Source of the DNA: Pseudoruegeria aquimaris
GTDB lineage: Bacteria > Pseudomonadota > Alphaproteobacteria > Rhodobacterales > Rhodobacteraceae
Direction of reading: 5' to 3'
DNA length: 64,000 bases
NCBI RefSeq assembly: GCF_900172235.1
Contig: NZ_FWFQ01000001.1
Location: 124,001-188,000 of the forward strand
This document shows, one piece after another, positions 11,630 through 21,834 of this stretch; position 1 is the first letter of the stretch; each line of letters begins with the position of its first letter. The notes beneath the pieces are model-generated. The model was not told where the DNA came from. It made no database searches and was given only the letters and a program-made list of their open reading frames with translations. A program made the position numbers and the translations under genes.

Positions 11630-12913
11630 TTAACCGTTCGCCTGACCGGCGTCAGATGTGTTGTTTTCGTCTTCCTGCGCGGTTTCGATGAACACTTCCT
11701 GTGCAACCCCGACGGCCACCGGCGACGCACTGGGCAGAACCGGGGCGTAGCTGACGTTCTCGTCGGCGTCGGTGGCGGCCGGGCGCTGGGTCATCCGGTA
11801 GACGGCGTAGAGCGCCAGCCCCAGCATGAGCACTGCGAGGATCAGCCAGTAGCCCCAGGGGCCGAAGGTGGACATCACCCAGCCGGTCGTCACCGGGCCG
11901 GCGATCGCGCCGAGGCCGTTGATGAAAAGAAGCCCCCCCGAGGCCGCTGCCATGTCCTCTGCTTCGAGGTAGTCGTTGGTATAGGCGATCAGCAGCGCGT
12001 AGAGCGGGTTCGAGGTGCCGCCGATCAGGAAGCCGCTCACGAGCAGCACGTAGAAATTGCCGCCCGAGAGCACCCCGAGCACCGCCCCCGCACCGCCGAG
12101 CGCGGAGACGAACATGATGAGCGTGCGGCGGTCCATGCGGTCGGAGATCCAGCCGATCGGAAACTGCATCAGGAGTGCGCCGATGTAGATGGCGGAGACG
12201 AAGATCGAGATCTGCCCCACCGACAGCCCGGCCTCCGTGCCGTAGACGGCGGACATGCCGAACTGGGCCGAGAACACGCCCCCCAGCACCGCCATGCCGA
12301 CGCAGCCCAGCGGCGAGATGCCGTAGAGCTCCTTGAGCGACATCGGCTTGGTCGTTTCGAAGGCCGGCGTCGGGCTGATCGACAGAAGGATCGGCGCGAA
12401 GGAGATCGACACCAGCACCGAGGGAATGATGAAGAGGATGAAACCGGCCGGATCGCCGAAGGCCAGCAGGGCCTGCGCGGTGACGATGCCGGCCATCTGC
12501 ACGATCATGTAGAGCGAGAGCGCCTTGCCCCGGTTCTCGTTGCTGGCGGCGTTGTTGAGCCAGCTCTCCGCCGTCACGTAGACGCCGCAGAAGCAGAAGC
12601 CGATCACCACGCGCCCCAGCGTCCAGGCCCAGGGGTGGGCGAAGGTCGGGTAGAGGATCAGAACCGCCGAGATCATCGAGCCGAGCGCGGCGAAGACACG
12701 GACGTGGCCAACGCGGCGTATCCATTGCGGCGCCAGCTTGGAGCCGCCGAGGAAGCCGAGGAAATAGGCCGACATCACGATCGACATCTCGAAGGTGGAA
12801 AAGCCCTCGATCGCGCCCCGCACGCCGAGCAGCGTGCCCTGGAGCCCGTTGCCGACCATCAGAAGCAGCATTCCGAGCAGCAAGGCCCAGGAGTGGCTGA
12901 GAACCTGAAGCAT
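11630..12913 (-). CDS. MFS transporter (YcaD-like)
   Basis: A 427-residue integral membrane protein with about 12 predicted hydrophobic segments and an MFS loop motif between helices (GWISDRMDRRTLIMF). The N-terminal half (WIRRVGHVRVF, AESWLNNAASNENRGKAL) resembles the YcaD/UMF branch of the major facilitator superfamily. The last 50 residues form an acidic, Ala/Asp/Glu-rich cytoplasmic tail. The substrate is not predictable. The ATG at 12913 has AAGGAT upstream. It lies 82 bases after queA on the same strand and could be co-transcribed. Confidence 0.85.
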   Translation of the reverse strand: MLQVLSHSWALLLGMLLLMVGNGLQGTLLGVRGAIEGFSTFEMSIVMSAYFLGFLGGSKLAPQWIRRVGHVRVFAALGSMISAVLILYPTFAHPWAWTLGRVVIGFCFCGVYVTAESWLNNAASNENRGKALSLYMIVQMAGIVTAQALLAFGDPAGFILFIIPSVLVSISFAPILLSISPTPAFETTKPMSLKELYGISPLGCVGMAVLGGVFSAQFGMSAVYGTEAGLSVGQISIFVSAIYIGALLMQFPIGWISDRMDRRTLIMFVSALGGAGAVLGVLSGGNFYVLLVSGFLIGGTSNPLYALLIAYTNDYLEAEDMAAASGGLLFINGLGAIAGPVTTGWVMSTFGPWGYWLILAVLMLGLALYAVYRMTQRPAATDADENVSYAPVLPSASPVAVGVAQEVFIETAQEDENNTSDAGQANG

Positions 12914-12995
12914 GATGGCTAATCCTTTTTCTCGGCTTCAGGATCGCACCCGAAGGCCGGTGACTATCGCTCGTATGCGACGTTTCCTTGCGGTT

Positions 12996-14054
12996 TCAGG
13001 GCTCGTTGGGGCAGAGCAGCGAGGAATCGCCGTAGGAGAAGAACCGGTAGCGCTGCGCGATGGCATGGGCGTAGACGGCCCGCATCCGTTCCATTCCCAT
13101 CAATGCGGAGACCAGCATCATCAGGGTGGATTTCGGCAGGTGGAAATTCGTCATCAGCGCATCCGTCGCCCGGAAGGTGAAGCCCGGGGTGATGAAGATG
13201 TCGGTCGGCCCCTCCCAGGGGCGCACCGTTCCGCTCTCCCGGGCCGCCGTCTCGATCAGGCGCAGGGCGGTGGTGCCCACGGGGATGATCCGCCCGCCGG
13301 CAGCCTTGGTCTCGGCGATCTCCTGCGCGGCCTGCTCGCTGACCGCGCCCCATTCGGAATGCATCTTGTGCTGCGACACGTCATCGACCTTCACCGGCAG
13401 GAAGGTGCCGGCGCCCACGTGCAGGGTCACGTGGGTGAAGGCCACGCCGCGCGCCGCCAGCGCCGCCAGCAGCGCCTCGTCGAAATGCAGCGAAGCCGTG
13501 GGCGCGGCCACCGCGCCGCTGTTGCGGGCCCAGACCGTCTGGTAATCCACCTTGTCCTGCGCGTCCGCCGCCCGTTTGGCGGCGATGTAGGGCGGCAGGG
13601 GCATGGCGCCGACGGCCTGCAGCGCGGCGTCGAAATCGGCACCGGTACGGTCGAAGGCCAGCACCGCTTCGCCTTCGCTCTTGTCGGTGAGGCGCGCACA
13701 GAGCACTTCGCCGAAGTGGATCGTCTCGCCGATGGCGACCTTCTTCAGCGGGCGGATCAGCGCCAGCCAGCCGCCGTCGGGGCGGGGTTCCAGCAGCGTC
13801 ACCGAAATCCGCGCCGAGACGGGCCCCTGCGCCGACTCCCGGTGGCGCAGCCCCTCCAGCCGCGCCGGGATCACCTTGGTGTCGTTGAGCACCAGCCTGT
13901 CGCCCGGGCGCAGGATCTCCGGCAGGTCGAAGACGTGGCGGTCGGTGAGCCGGCCCGCCGTGGCATGCAGCAGCCGCGCGGAGGTGCGCGGCACCGCCGG
14001 GCGCGTGGCGATCAGCTCCTCGGGCAGGTCGAAATCGAAATCGCTGAGCTTCAT
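12996..14054 (-). CDS. queA: S-adenosylmethionine:tRNA ribosyltransferase-isomerase
   Basis: A 352-residue enzyme with the full QueA pattern: [11 protein letters not shown] at the start, [49 protein letters not shown] and [16 protein letters not shown] near the end. It transfers the ribosyl part of SAM to preQ1 in tRNA to form epoxyqueuosine. The usual partner tgt is not in the window. Its ATG overlaps the stop of the upstream AsmA-like gene by four bases, so the two are translationally coupled, an arrangement with no obvious functional logic. Confidence 0.96.
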   Translation of the reverse strand: MKLSDFDFDLPEELIATRPAVPRTSARLLHATAGRLTDRHVFDLPEILRPGDRLVLNDTKVIPARLEGLRHRESAQGPVSARISVTLLEPRPDGGWLALIRPLKKVAIGETIHFGEVLCARLTDKSEGEAVLAFDRTGADFDAALQAVGAMPLPPYIAAKRAADAQDKVDYQTVWARNSGAVAAPTASLHFDEALLAALAARGVAFTHVTLHVGAGTFLPVKVDDVSQHKMHSEWGAVSEQAAQEIAETKAAGGRIIPVGTTALRLIETAARESGTVRPWEGPTDIFITPGFTFRATDALMTNFHLPKSTLMMLVSALMGMERMRAVYAHAIAQRYRFFSYGDSSLLCPNEP

Positions 14055-17000
14055 TGCTGCACCTCGGGGGCCGGGCGGCGGAAGATATCGCGGAACATGC
14101 CCGGCGTCAGCAGCGACAGCGGGTTGACCTGCGTGACGGGCGCGCCCACAGGCCCGGTGAGGCGGTAGGAAAAGCCGAACAGCCCCTCCCCGCGCCGCGT
14201 CAGGGCGGCGCCGACGGAATTGACGAGGTAGACGGGCGAAATCACCCCTTGGAAATCCATTCGTTTCTCCGCGAACGCGTAGCTGCCATCGATCGAGAGC
14301 CCCATCGAGGGGCCCACGGCGCTGCCCCGTGTGATGACGAGTTGCTCCGGCGTCAAGACGAATTCGCCCTCCACCTCGTCAAATCCGATGCCGTTTCCGT
14401 CCAGCTGCTCCAGCAGCCCCACCACGCTCACCGCCGAAAGCATCTCGGCCAGCGCGGGCGCGCCACGCAGGCGCATCCGCCCCATGCGCAGGGAGCCGTC
14501 GAAATGGCCGGGCGTGGCGCGCGGGCGCAGTCGGATCTCCAGCCCCTCGGCGGTGACGTTCTTCATGATGCCGAGCGCATCGAGCACCGCGCCCCCCTCC
14601 GCCGCCGCCAGATCGTAGCCGGTGCCGGCCGGCGTGGTGATCTGCTGCCCGGTGATCGGCGCGCGCCCGTTGAGCCGGCCGGTGAACCGCCCCGCCCCTT
14701 CGCCGGCCCCCAACTGCCCCCGGAAATCGCTCAGGAAAATGTCGCCCGCGATCTGAAGCCGGTCCAGCGCCACGTTCACCGGCGCTCCGCCGCCGCCGCT
14801 GCCTTCCGGCAGGGCCGCCTGCCGCAGATCGAGGAAGCTGCCGGTGAGCGATACCGCCGGCGCCAGCCCGTCACCGCGCCCGCGAAGTTCGACCCGCGCG
14901 CTCAGCCAGCCGCCGAGATCGAGCCGCTCGAAGATCGCGCGTTCAAGCCCGCCATCGGGGCGCAGAGCGACGTTGCCCGAAAGCGAAAGCCCCGCACCGT
15001 CAAGCGCCACCAGCTCCACCGAGGGCGGCGTCGAGAAGGTTCCGCGCACTGTGAGCGCCGCGCCCGCCGCTTCCGGCTTGCGCCAACCGAGCGCCGGGAT
15101 CTCAACGCCGAGGCCTTCGAGATCGGAGGCCAGTTCGAAGCGCGGCGGCTCCCCCGGTTTCAGCCGGATCTCCACCTCGCCCCGCGCCGCGCCGCTGAAG
15201 CTCTCAGGCGGCAGGCCGATGTTGAAGCTTTCCGCCAGTTGCCGCGACAGGGTGAGCGCCCCGGTGACGCTGCTGCCCTCCTTGAAGGCGGCGCCGATCG
15301 GCTGGCGCCAGGTGGCATCGAAGCCGACGCCATCCAGCCTGCCGGCCCCGCTGATGCGGATCGCGCCGGTGTCCACCTCGACGGCGAGTTCGGGCGCGGA
15401 GAGGAGCCGTCCGGGCACGAGCACCCGGCTTTCCACGTTGCGCAGGGTGCCGGTGACGGTGAAATCCACGTCCGGCCCGCGGGTTTTCCGGCTGAGAGGC
15501 AGCACCAGCACCGCCTCGGCTTCCGCCAGCCCCTCGGCCAGATCCGGCCTGCGGCCCGCCCGCGACATCAGCCGCAAAGGGCGCAGATCCAGCAGGTGCA
15601 GAAGATCCGGCACCGTGGCGCGCGCCTTCAGATCGACGCGCCCGATGCTGGGACGGGCGCGCATGTCCTCGATGCGGAAGCGGCTGCCGGATACATCGGC
15701 CACCCGCGCGCCGTCGCGCACTTCGCCCGCGTCGATCACGATGGCGAAGCGCGCACCGTCGATCTGCCCGTGGCCCCGCGCCCCGGAGATCGGCGGGTAG
15801 CCGGGCAGGAAGCGCACCTCGGCGCCTTCGTAGTCGAAGCCCACCTGGGCCACCGGCTCCGCCCCCGGCCGCAGCCGCAGCGCGACGCGGCCGTTGAAGC
15901 CGCGGCCCGCATGAAGGTTGTTGACCAGCCAGTTGCGCGTCTTGGGCCGCAGCGACAGAGGCCAGTAGCGGACAAGCTCTTCCGCCGTGAGCGTATCGGC
16001 GGCGGCATCGAGCGAAAGATGCCAGCCATCGGCCTCGGCCCGGGCCGCGCCGCTGGCACGCACGCGGGTCCGCCCATCGAAGAAAGTGGCCTGACCGACG
16101 CGGATCACGAAGGGGGCGAAACGGAAATGCAGATCCACCGCCGCCTGCTCGAAGCGCAGCGGCTCGGAAAACAGATCGCCCGCCGGGCTTTCCAGCGCCT
16201 CCAGTTCCAGCTGCGCCACCAGCGCCTGCGGCACGCCCCCGCGCCACTCCTTGAAGTAGGATTTGCCCCGCCCGCGCGCGGTGAGCGCATCCGAGCGCAG
16301 ATCGAAGGCCTCGACGGTGAACATGCCGCGGTCGATCGCGTAGCCCAGCCGCGCGGAGGCGCCCTGCAGCCGGATCGGCCGCGTCGCCTCGTTCGGCCGG
16401 ATCTCGCCGGCGCCGATGTCGAGCGTGCCGGCCAGATGGGCGAAGCGGCCCGCCTCGGTGAAGCCGGTTTCGAGATCCACGGAAACCGGTGCATCGACCC
16501 CGGTGAGGAAGGCGGCGATCGGCTCGTGGCGCGCAAGAAAGCGCGCGTCGGCATTGGTGAGCGCCAGCGTGAAGGCGGCCGCCGGGCTGTCGGCCTCGGT
16601 GCGCGCGGTGAGCGCCAGCCGGGCGGGCTGCGCGCCGTAACCGGGGATGCGCAGGGAGGCCCGCGCCGAAAGCCCGCCCTCCTCGCGGCTCAGCCGGACG
16701 TTGCCGGCGGTGCCTTCGGTGGTGACGCCGCGCAGGTCGTCCTGGAAGCGGATGTCGATCCCGCGCGCTTCGGCCTGCGCCACCTGCGCCAGCCCCGGCG
16801 TGTCCAGCAGCGCCTCAAGCGCGTCCAGCATCGCCGGGAGATCGTTGAAGGAAATCGGCTCGCCGCCGAAATCGAGGTTGAACTTCCCGTCGGCGCCCCG
16901 CTGCACGAGGAGCTTCGTATCCTCGATGACGAGCCCCGTGGGCACGAGCCGGCGCGACAGCAGCGCCCGCCCCTGCACCGATAGCGCCACCCGGCCCAGT

Positions 17001-17320
17001 TCGGCGATCCCCTGCCCGTCGGCGCGGCGCAGGGTGACATCGCGCAGGAGCGCGGTGGGCTCGCCGCGCGCGTTCAGCAGCACGCCCACGCCCTCGAAGG
17101 AGAGATCGATGCGCTCGGTGATGCCGTTGATCCGCGCCTCGATGCGGCTGCGCAGCCATTCCGGCGCGGCAAAGGCCTGCTGGCTGCGCGCCATGGCGGT
17201 GATGAGCACGACGACCAGCACCAGCCCCAGCACCAGCGCCCCGAGCAGGCCCAGAAGCACCCCGCGCCGCCGGCTGGCGCGCCTGTTGCCTGGCTCTTCC
17301 GTCATCCCCTGCCCGTTCAT
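14051..17320 (-). CDS. AsmA/YhdP-like envelope protein (DUF3971 and AsmA C-terminal domain)
   Basis: A 1089-residue protein with one N-terminal transmembrane segment (about residues 18-42) followed by a very long, beta-rich extracytoplasmic region. The C-terminal third ([54 protein letters not shown]) matches the AsmA-like C-terminal domain of the YhdP group; the middle resembles DUF3971. Proteins of this group are bridge-like lipid transport proteins that carry phospholipid across the periplasm in Gammaproteobacteria; the same job here is inference. The 5' end diverges from bcp. The 3' end overlaps queA. Confidence 0.85.
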   Translation of the reverse strand: MNGQGMTEEPGNRRASRRRGVLLGLLGALVLGLVLVVVLITAMARSQQAFAAPEWLRSRIEARINGITERIDLSFEGVGVLLNARGEPTALLRDVTLRRADGQGIAELGRVALSVQGRALLSRRLVPTGLVIEDTKLLVQRGADGKFNLDFGGEPISFNDLPAMLDALEALLDTPGLAQVAQAEARGIDIRFQDDLRGVTTEGTAGNVRLSREEGGLSARASLRIPGYGAQPARLALTARTEADSPAAAFTLALTNADARFLARHEPIAAFLTGVDAPVSVDLETGFTEAGRFAHLAGTLDIGAGEIRPNEATRPIRLQGASARLGYAIDRGMFTVEAFDLRSDALTARGRGKSYFKEWRGGVPQALVAQLELEALESPAGDLFSEPLRFEQAAVDLHFRFAPFVIRVGQATFFDGRTRVRASGAARAEADGWHLSLDAAADTLTAEELVRYWPLSLRPKTRNWLVNNLHAGRGFNGRVALRLRPGAEPVAQVGFDYEGAEVRFLPGYPPISGARGHGQIDGARFAIVIDAGEVRDGARVADVSGSRFRIEDMRARPSIGRVDLKARATVPDLLHLLDLRPLRLMSRAGRRPDLAEGLAEAEAVLVLPLSRKTRGPDVDFTVTGTLRNVESRVLVPGRLLSAPELAVEVDTGAIRISGAGRLDGVGFDATWRQPIGAAFKEGSSVTGALTLSRQLAESFNIGLPPESFSGAARGEVEIRLKPGEPPRFELASDLEGLGVEIPALGWRKPEAAGAALTVRGTFSTPPSVELVALDGAGLSLSGNVALRPDGGLERAIFERLDLGGWLSARVELRGRGDGLAPAVSLTGSFLDLRQAALPEGSGGGGAPVNVALDRLQIAGDIFLSDFRGQLGAGEGAGRFTGRLNGRAPITGQQITTPAGTGYDLAAAEGGAVLDALGIMKNVTAEGLEIRLRPRATPGHFDGSLRMGRMRLRGAPALAEMLSAVSVVGLLEQLDGNGIGFDEVEGEFVLTPEQLVITRGSAVGPSMGLSIDGSYAFAEKRMDFQGVISPVYLVNSVGAALTRRGEGLFGFSYRLTGPVGAPVTQVNPLSLLTPGMFRDIFRRPAPEVQQ

Positions 17321-17410
17321 TCCCGATTTTCTGTGCTGCGCGGTGCTTTATCTTCCCTAGGATTGCACTAAAACCATAGGCCGCAGCAACACCAGTAGCA
17401 GGAGCCTCCC

Positions 17411-17872
17411 ATGCCCGAGATCGGCGAAAAAGCACCGGACTTCACCCTCCCCGACGGAAACGGCACCGAAATCACGCTCTCGCAGCTGCAGGGCAAGCCC
17501 GTGGTTCTCTACTTCTACCCCAAGGATGACACCTCCGGCTGCACCAAGCAGGCCGTCGGCTTCACCGAGGCCGAGGCGGAGTTCGAGGCTGCGGGCGCGA
17601 AGGTGCTGGGCGTCTCCAAGGACACGGTGGCCAAACACGCGAAATTCGCCGCCAAGCACGGGCTTTCGGTGACGCTGCTTTCGGATGCCGAGAGCGATGT
17701 CTGCGAGACCTACGGCGTCTGGCAGCAGAAGCAGATGTATGGAAAGACCTACTTCGGCATCGTGCGCACCACCTTCCTGATCGACGGCGAAGGCGTGATC
17801 CGGCAGGTGTGGAACAAGGTGAAGGTGCCGGGCCACGTGGAGGAAGTGCTCGAAGCGGTGAAGGCACTGTGA
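17411..17872 (+). CDS. bcp: Thioredoxin-dependent peroxiredoxin (Bcp/PrxQ type)
   Basis: A 153-residue peroxiredoxin. The peroxidatic cysteine is Cys44 in TSGCTKQA; a second cysteine, Cys98 in ESDVCETYG, could be the resolving residue as in some PrxQ subtypes, while the Cys five residues after the peroxidatic one is absent. It reduces hydroperoxides in the cytoplasm at the expense of thioredoxin. Ribosome site AGGAG precedes the ATG at 17411. Its TGA overlaps the GTG start of the ferritin-like gene (17869-17872), coupling peroxide removal to a putative di-iron protein. Confidence 0.94.
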   Translation: MPEIGEKAPDFTLPDGNGTEITLSQLQGKPVVLYFYPKDDTSGCTKQAVGFTEAEAEFEAAGAKVLGVSKDTVAKHAKFAAKHGLSVTLLSDAESDVCETYGVWQQKQMYGKTYFGIVRTTFLIDGEGVIRQVWNKVKVPGHVEEVLEAVKAL

Positions 17873-18822
17873 ACGATCTCAGCCTCGCCGAACGCGCGCT
17901 CGACGTGCTGACCTGCGCCGACGGGCGCGAGAAGACGGCCCGCAGCCGCGCCCATGCCGCCGCATGGTTCGCGGCGCGCAAGGCCGGAACGCCCATGCCG
18001 ATCGGCAGCGCAAGGCCGCCCCTGCAGCCGGCCCGCCCGGAGCGGCCCGAACTGCTTTCACCGCGCGACGTGCCCCGCCGCCGCCCCGGCACCCGGGCCG
18101 GGCGGCAGGCGCTTCTGCACGCGGTGGCCCATATCGAACTGAACGCGGTGGACCTGCACTGGGACATCATCGCCCGCTTCACCGATGTGCCCATGCCCAT
18201 CGGCTTCTACGATGACTGGGTGGCGGCCGCAGACGAGGAATCCAAGCATTTCAACTTGATGTGCGACTGTCTTGAAGCAGACGGCAGCCACTACGGCGCG
18301 CTGCCGGCCCATGCGGGTATGTGGCGTGCCGCCGAGGACACGGCCGAGGATCTGATGGGGCGGCTCGCCGTCGTTCCGATGGTTCTGGAGGCGCGCGGAC
18401 TCGACGTGACGCCGGGCATGATCGAAATCTTCCGCAAGGCCGGCGCCACGGATGCGGTGGCCGCGCTCGAGGTGATCTACGCCGAGGAGGTCGGGCATGT
18501 CGCCTACGGCTCCAAGTGGTTCCACTTTCTCTGCGGCCGCCATGAGCTTGATCCCAAGGAAGAATTCCACCGGCTCGTCCAGCGGTATTTCCACGGCGCG
18601 CTGAAGCCTCCGTTCAACGAGGAGAAGCGCGCGGACGCGGGCCTGCCGCCGGATTTCTACTGGCCGCTGGCCGACGAGACATGGGAGCGCGGCGCCCCCC
18701 CCGCCGATGCCCAAACCCTAGGCACCCCGTTTCGGCGGTTTTTCGCCGAAACTGCCGGGGCTTACGCCATCCTCCGCCACCCGTTGCCGAAAAGGTTTGC
18801 AGGGGTCCCGACGCCCCGGTAA
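17869..18822 (+). CDS. DUF455 ferritin-like di-iron protein
   Basis: A 317-residue protein starting at GTG 17869 inside the GTGA overlap with bcp. It is a four-helix ferritin-like protein of the DUF455 family: HIELNAVDLHWDII, DEESKHFNLM and AEEVGHVAYG supply the pairs of Glu and His expected for a di-iron site. The family is distantly related to MiaE-type tRNA hydroxylases, but no activity is proven. The N-terminal 70 residues are basic and Pro/Arg-rich, and about 45 residues extend past the usual FYWPLA end. Coupling to a peroxiredoxin suggests oxidative stress or iron handling; that is inference. Confidence 0.85.
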   Translation: MNDLSLAERALDVLTCADGREKTARSRAHAAAWFAARKAGTPMPIGSARPPLQPARPERPELLSPRDVPRRRPGTRAGRQALLHAVAHIELNAVDLHWDIIARFTDVPMPIGFYDDWVAAADEESKHFNLMCDCLEADGSHYGALPAHAGMWRAAEDTAEDLMGRLAVVPMVLEARGLDVTPGMIEIFRKAGATDAVAALEVIYAEEVGHVAYGSKWFHFLCGRHELDPKEEFHRLVQRYFHGALKPPFNEEKRADAGLPPDFYWPLADETWERGAPPADAQTLGTPFRRFFAETAGAYAILRHPLPKRFAGVPTPR

Positions 18823-18896
18823 GCATTCGGCGACCGAGCGCGGAGGGGACACTTGCGCCGGTCTCAACGGGGACAAAATCAGGGGCAAACGAACCA

Positions 18897-20216
18897 GTGG
18901 CGTCTGCACTTCTGCACAAACTTCACCTTGCGTTGGAAAAGCGGCTGCCCGAACGGCGGCTCTTCCTGCGCTCCGACACCGAAACGCGTTTCATCCGGCT
19001 GCGCTCCAGCACCCAGGCCATCGCCCTCGTGGGCATCGTCGCGGTGGGAAGCTGGACGTTGGTGGCCACCTCCATCCTGCTGATGGACTCGCTCAGTTCG
19101 GGCAACATCCGCGAGCAGGTGAAGCGCGATCAGTTCATGTACGAAGCCCAGCTCAACAAGCTTTCCGCCGAGCGCGACATGCGCGCCCAGGAGGCCGCGA
19201 GCGCCCATGCGCGCTTCAGCGTCGCGCTCCGGGAAATCTCCGAGATGCAGGCCCGCCTGCTGGAGAGCGAAGACAAGCGGCGCGAGCTGGAAACCGGGCT
19301 GGAAGTGGTGCAATCCACCCTGCGCCAAGCCATTCACGAACGCGACGAGGCCCGCGCCCGCGCCGAGGAGCTTCAGCTTGCGCTGGCCGAGACCGCGGCC
19401 AAGGAGCCCGAAACCCAGCGGCTGTCCGAGGTCGAGGACACCGTGGCCTTCCTCTCCGAAGCGCTGCGCGAAACCGCCGTCGAGCGCGATCACATGCAGG
19501 CCTACGCGGCCGATGCCGATGACTACATCGCCGAACTGCAGCTGGAATCCCGCCTGAAGGACGAACGCAACGACCGCATCTTCTCCACGCTGGAGGAGGC
19601 CGTGAGCGTGTCCATCGCCCCGATGGACAAGATGTTCCGGTCCGCCGGGCTGAACGTCGACAGCATCATCGACCAGGTGCGGCGGGGCTACTCGGGCCAG
19701 GGCGGCCCGCTCACCCCGCTCGAATTCACCGTCACCGATGAAACAGAGGCCGCCGACGGCATGCGCGCCAACTCGATCCTGCAGAAGCTGGACGAAATGA
19801 ACATCTACCGCATCGCCGCCCAGAAAGCGCCCTTCGACGTTCCGGTGAAATCCGCCTTCCGCTTCACCTCGGGCTTCGGGCCGCGCTGGGGCCGGATGCA
19901 TTACGGCACCGATTTCGCCGCTTCCTACGGCACGCCGATCTACGCCACGGCCGACGGCGTGGTGATCCACGCGGGCTGGCAGTCCGGTTACGGCCGTCTC
20001 GTGAAGATCCAGCACGAGTTTGGCATTGAAACCCGCTATGCGCATATGTCAAAAATACGCGTGACTAAGGGCCAACGGGTTTCCCGAGGTGATCGCATCG
20101 GCGACATGGGGAACTCCGGACGTTCCACCGGCACCCATCTGCACTACGAAGTCCGTGTGGGCGGCAAGGCGGTCAACCCGATGAACTATATCAAGGCAGC
20201 TAGAGATGTTTTCTAA
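18897..20216 (+). CDS. M23 family metallopeptidase with coiled coil (cell-wall hydrolase)
   Basis: I chose the GTG at 18897 (439 residues); the frame is open further upstream but reads as Pro/Arg-rich noise, and AGGGG lies 11 bases before. A transmembrane segment (about residues 38-62) is followed by a long coiled coil (about 70-210) and a C-terminal LytM/M23 domain. The zinc ligands are complete: HYGTD and HLHYE. It should cleave peptide cross-links in peptidoglycan from the periplasmic side of the inner membrane. The stop overlaps the bactofilin gene by 11 bases, a pairing known from other bacteria where bactofilins position M23 enzymes to shape the cell. Confidence 0.87.
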   Translation: MASALLHKLHLALEKRLPERRLFLRSDTETRFIRLRSSTQAIALVGIVAVGSWTLVATSILLMDSLSSGNIREQVKRDQFMYEAQLNKLSAERDMRAQEAASAHARFSVALREISEMQARLLESEDKRRELETGLEVVQSTLRQAIHERDEARARAEELQLALAETAAKEPETQRLSEVEDTVAFLSEALRETAVERDHMQAYAADADDYIAELQLESRLKDERNDRIFSTLEEAVSVSIAPMDKMFRSAGLNVDSIIDQVRRGYSGQGGPLTPLEFTVTDETEAADGMRANSILQKLDEMNIYRIAAQKAPFDVPVKSAFRFTSGFGPRWGRMHYGTDFAASYGTPIYATADGVVIHAGWQSGYGRLVKIQHEFGIETRYAHMSKIRVTKGQRVSRGDRIGDMGNSGRSTGTHLHYEVRVGGKAVNPMNYIKAARDVF

Positions 20217-20697
20217 AAGCAGGATCAATGAAGCCGGCGCGAAATCCGGCGCAGAGGCCGACAAGCCCAAAGCCCCGGAAGCTCCGGTCAGCAAGCCGGC
20301 CCCCGAGGCGAAGGCCGTTGCGCCCAAGGCGAAGCCGCCGGCCTCCTCGCTGTCGTCCGATCTGACGATCGTCGGCAACCTCAAGACGACCGGCGACATC
20401 AACGTGGAAGGCACCGTCGAGGGTGACATCCGCGCCCACCTCCTGACCGTGGGCGAATCCGCCACCGTGAAGGGCGAGGTCGTGGCCGATGACGTCGTGG
20501 TGCACGGCCGCATCGTGGGCCGCGTGCGCGGCCTGAAAGTGCGCCTGACCTCCACCGCCCGCGTGGAAGGCGACATCATCCACAAGACGATCGCCATCGA
20601 AAGCGGCGCCCATTTCGAAGGCTCCGTGCAGCGCCAGGACGATCCGCTCGGCGGCGGCGCTCCGAAGAAGCCGGCGGCCCCGCAGCCCCAGGGCTGA
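20206..20697 (+). CDS. Bactofilin (polymer-forming cytoskeletal protein)
   Basis: A 163-residue protein with a central bactofilin beta-helix (about residues 47-140; LTIVGNLKTTGDINVEGTVE, GRIVGRVRGLKVRLTSTARV) flanked by disordered Ala/Pro/Lys-rich tails. Bactofilins polymerise without nucleotide into membrane-associated filaments. The ATG at 20206 lies inside the end of the M23 peptidase gene, so both are made from one message, and the pair probably acts together on local wall growth. A strong terminator follows at 20724. Confidence 0.92.
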   Translation: MFSKSRINEAGAKSGAEADKPKAPEAPVSKPAPEAKAVAPKAKPPASSLSSDLTIVGNLKTTGDINVEGTVEGDIRAHLLTVGESATVKGEVVADDVVVHGRIVGRVRGLKVRLTSTARVEGDIIHKTIAIESGAHFEGSVQRQDDPLGGGAPKKPAAPQPQG

Positions 20698-20723
20698 CCC
20701 GCGCACCGATCGCGAAAACGAAG

Positions 20724-20749
20724 AAAAGGCGCCCATGGGCGCCTTTTTT
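20724..20749. terminator. Bidirectional Rho-independent terminator
   Basis: AAAAGGCGCCC-AT-GGGCGCCTTTTTT is a near-perfect palindrome with A- and T-runs on the two sides, placed between the convergent bactofilin and LysR genes. Confidence 0.9.
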
Positions 20750-20797
20750 GATACGTCTTTTCCGGTGCGGTTTCGCGCGCCGGCACGGCGGAGGCGG

Positions 20798-21706
20798 TCA
20801 GGCGGCCTTGGCCTCGCCGGACACGACCGGCGCCAATGCAGAAAGCTCGCGGAACAGCACCTGGCGGATCGTGCGCAGTTTCTCGCTGCGGCGCACCTCG
20901 GCATTGGTGAGCAGCCAGAGATCGATCGGGAAGGCCGTCGCCACCGCCCGGCTGCGCTGCACGCCTTCCATCTGGGTGGCCACGAACCAGGGCATCATGC
21001 CCACGGCCCGCCCCGCCTGCACGAAGGTCATCACGCCGTCGATGTTGCTCACCCGGTGCACGGGGCTGTCGGTGTGCACCCGCCCCCGCGCCCACTCCGG
21101 CAGGCCGTCGCCGTTGCTGAGGAAGGTCACCACGGGCACCTTCGGCAGTTGCTTGCCCTCCCCGCGGGCGCCGGCGTCGAAGCGCTCGATCAGCTCGGGG
21201 GCGCCGATCGGCATGATCGCCACCGGCGCGATCTTCTGGCCGATCAGGTCTTCGTCGGGGTTGGCGGTGTAGCGGATGGCGAAATCCACGAAGCCCGAGC
21301 CCACGTCCACCAGTTCGGAATCGGCGATCACGTCGAGGGTGATGTCGGGAAAGGCATCGAGCAGCTTTTCGAGCACCGGCATCACCATGATCTTCAGCGG
21401 CCCGTCCGCCGTGGTGATGCGCACGCGCCCTTCGACCTTCTCGTTGGCGTGGCGGGCCATCTGCGCGATGGAGTGCGACAGCGTTTCCATCTCGGCCACC
21501 CGCTCGGCCAGTTCGCGCCCCCGCGGCGTGAGCCGCAGGGCCAGCCCGTCCCGGTCCACCAGCCGCATGTTGAGCCGGCTCTCCAGCGCAGCGATGCGGC
21601 GGGAGACCGTCTGGTGCGTCACGTCGAGCGCGCGGGCGGCTTCAACCGTCGAGGATGCGCGGGAAAGTGCGAGAAAATACCTGTAGTCGTCCCAGTCGTG
21701 CGCCAT
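20798..21706 (-). CDS. LysR family transcriptional regulator
   Basis: A 302-residue regulator. The N-terminal helix-turn-helix is clear (FLALSRASSTVEAARALDV, HQTVSRRIAALESRL), and the remainder is a periplasmic-binding-protein-like effector domain (DFAIRYTANPDEDLIG). LysR proteins bind a small ligand and activate a nearby, usually divergent, operon and repress themselves. Here the upstream neighbour, a DUF2189 gene, is on the same strand and 128 bases away, so no divergent target is evident. The effector is unknown. Confidence 0.92.
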   Translation of the reverse strand: MAHDWDDYRYFLALSRASSTVEAARALDVTHQTVSRRIAALESRLNMRLVDRDGLALRLTPRGRELAERVAEMETLSHSIAQMARHANEKVEGRVRITTADGPLKIMVMPVLEKLLDAFPDITLDVIADSELVDVGSGFVDFAIRYTANPDEDLIGQKIAPVAIMPIGAPELIERFDAGARGEGKQLPKVPVVTFLSNGDGLPEWARGRVHTDSPVHRVSNIDGVMTFVQAGRAVGMMPWFVATQMEGVQRSRAVATAFPIDLWLLTNAEVRRSEKLRTIRQVLFRELSALAPVVSGEAKAA

Positions 21707-21834
21707 GAAACATGCCCTTTGTCCGGCGACACCGGCTTCGGGTGCCGCATCGCTTTGTAATTCGGGCTGATATAGGGCGAGCGCCGCCGGGCTTCAATGC
21801 GCGGCGGGCCGTGGCACCGCGCCGCGCCCGTGGC

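Noticed and set aside
14054-16984. 976-codon plus-strand frame opposite the AsmA-like gene
   Set aside because: Same reason; no ribosome site or domain.
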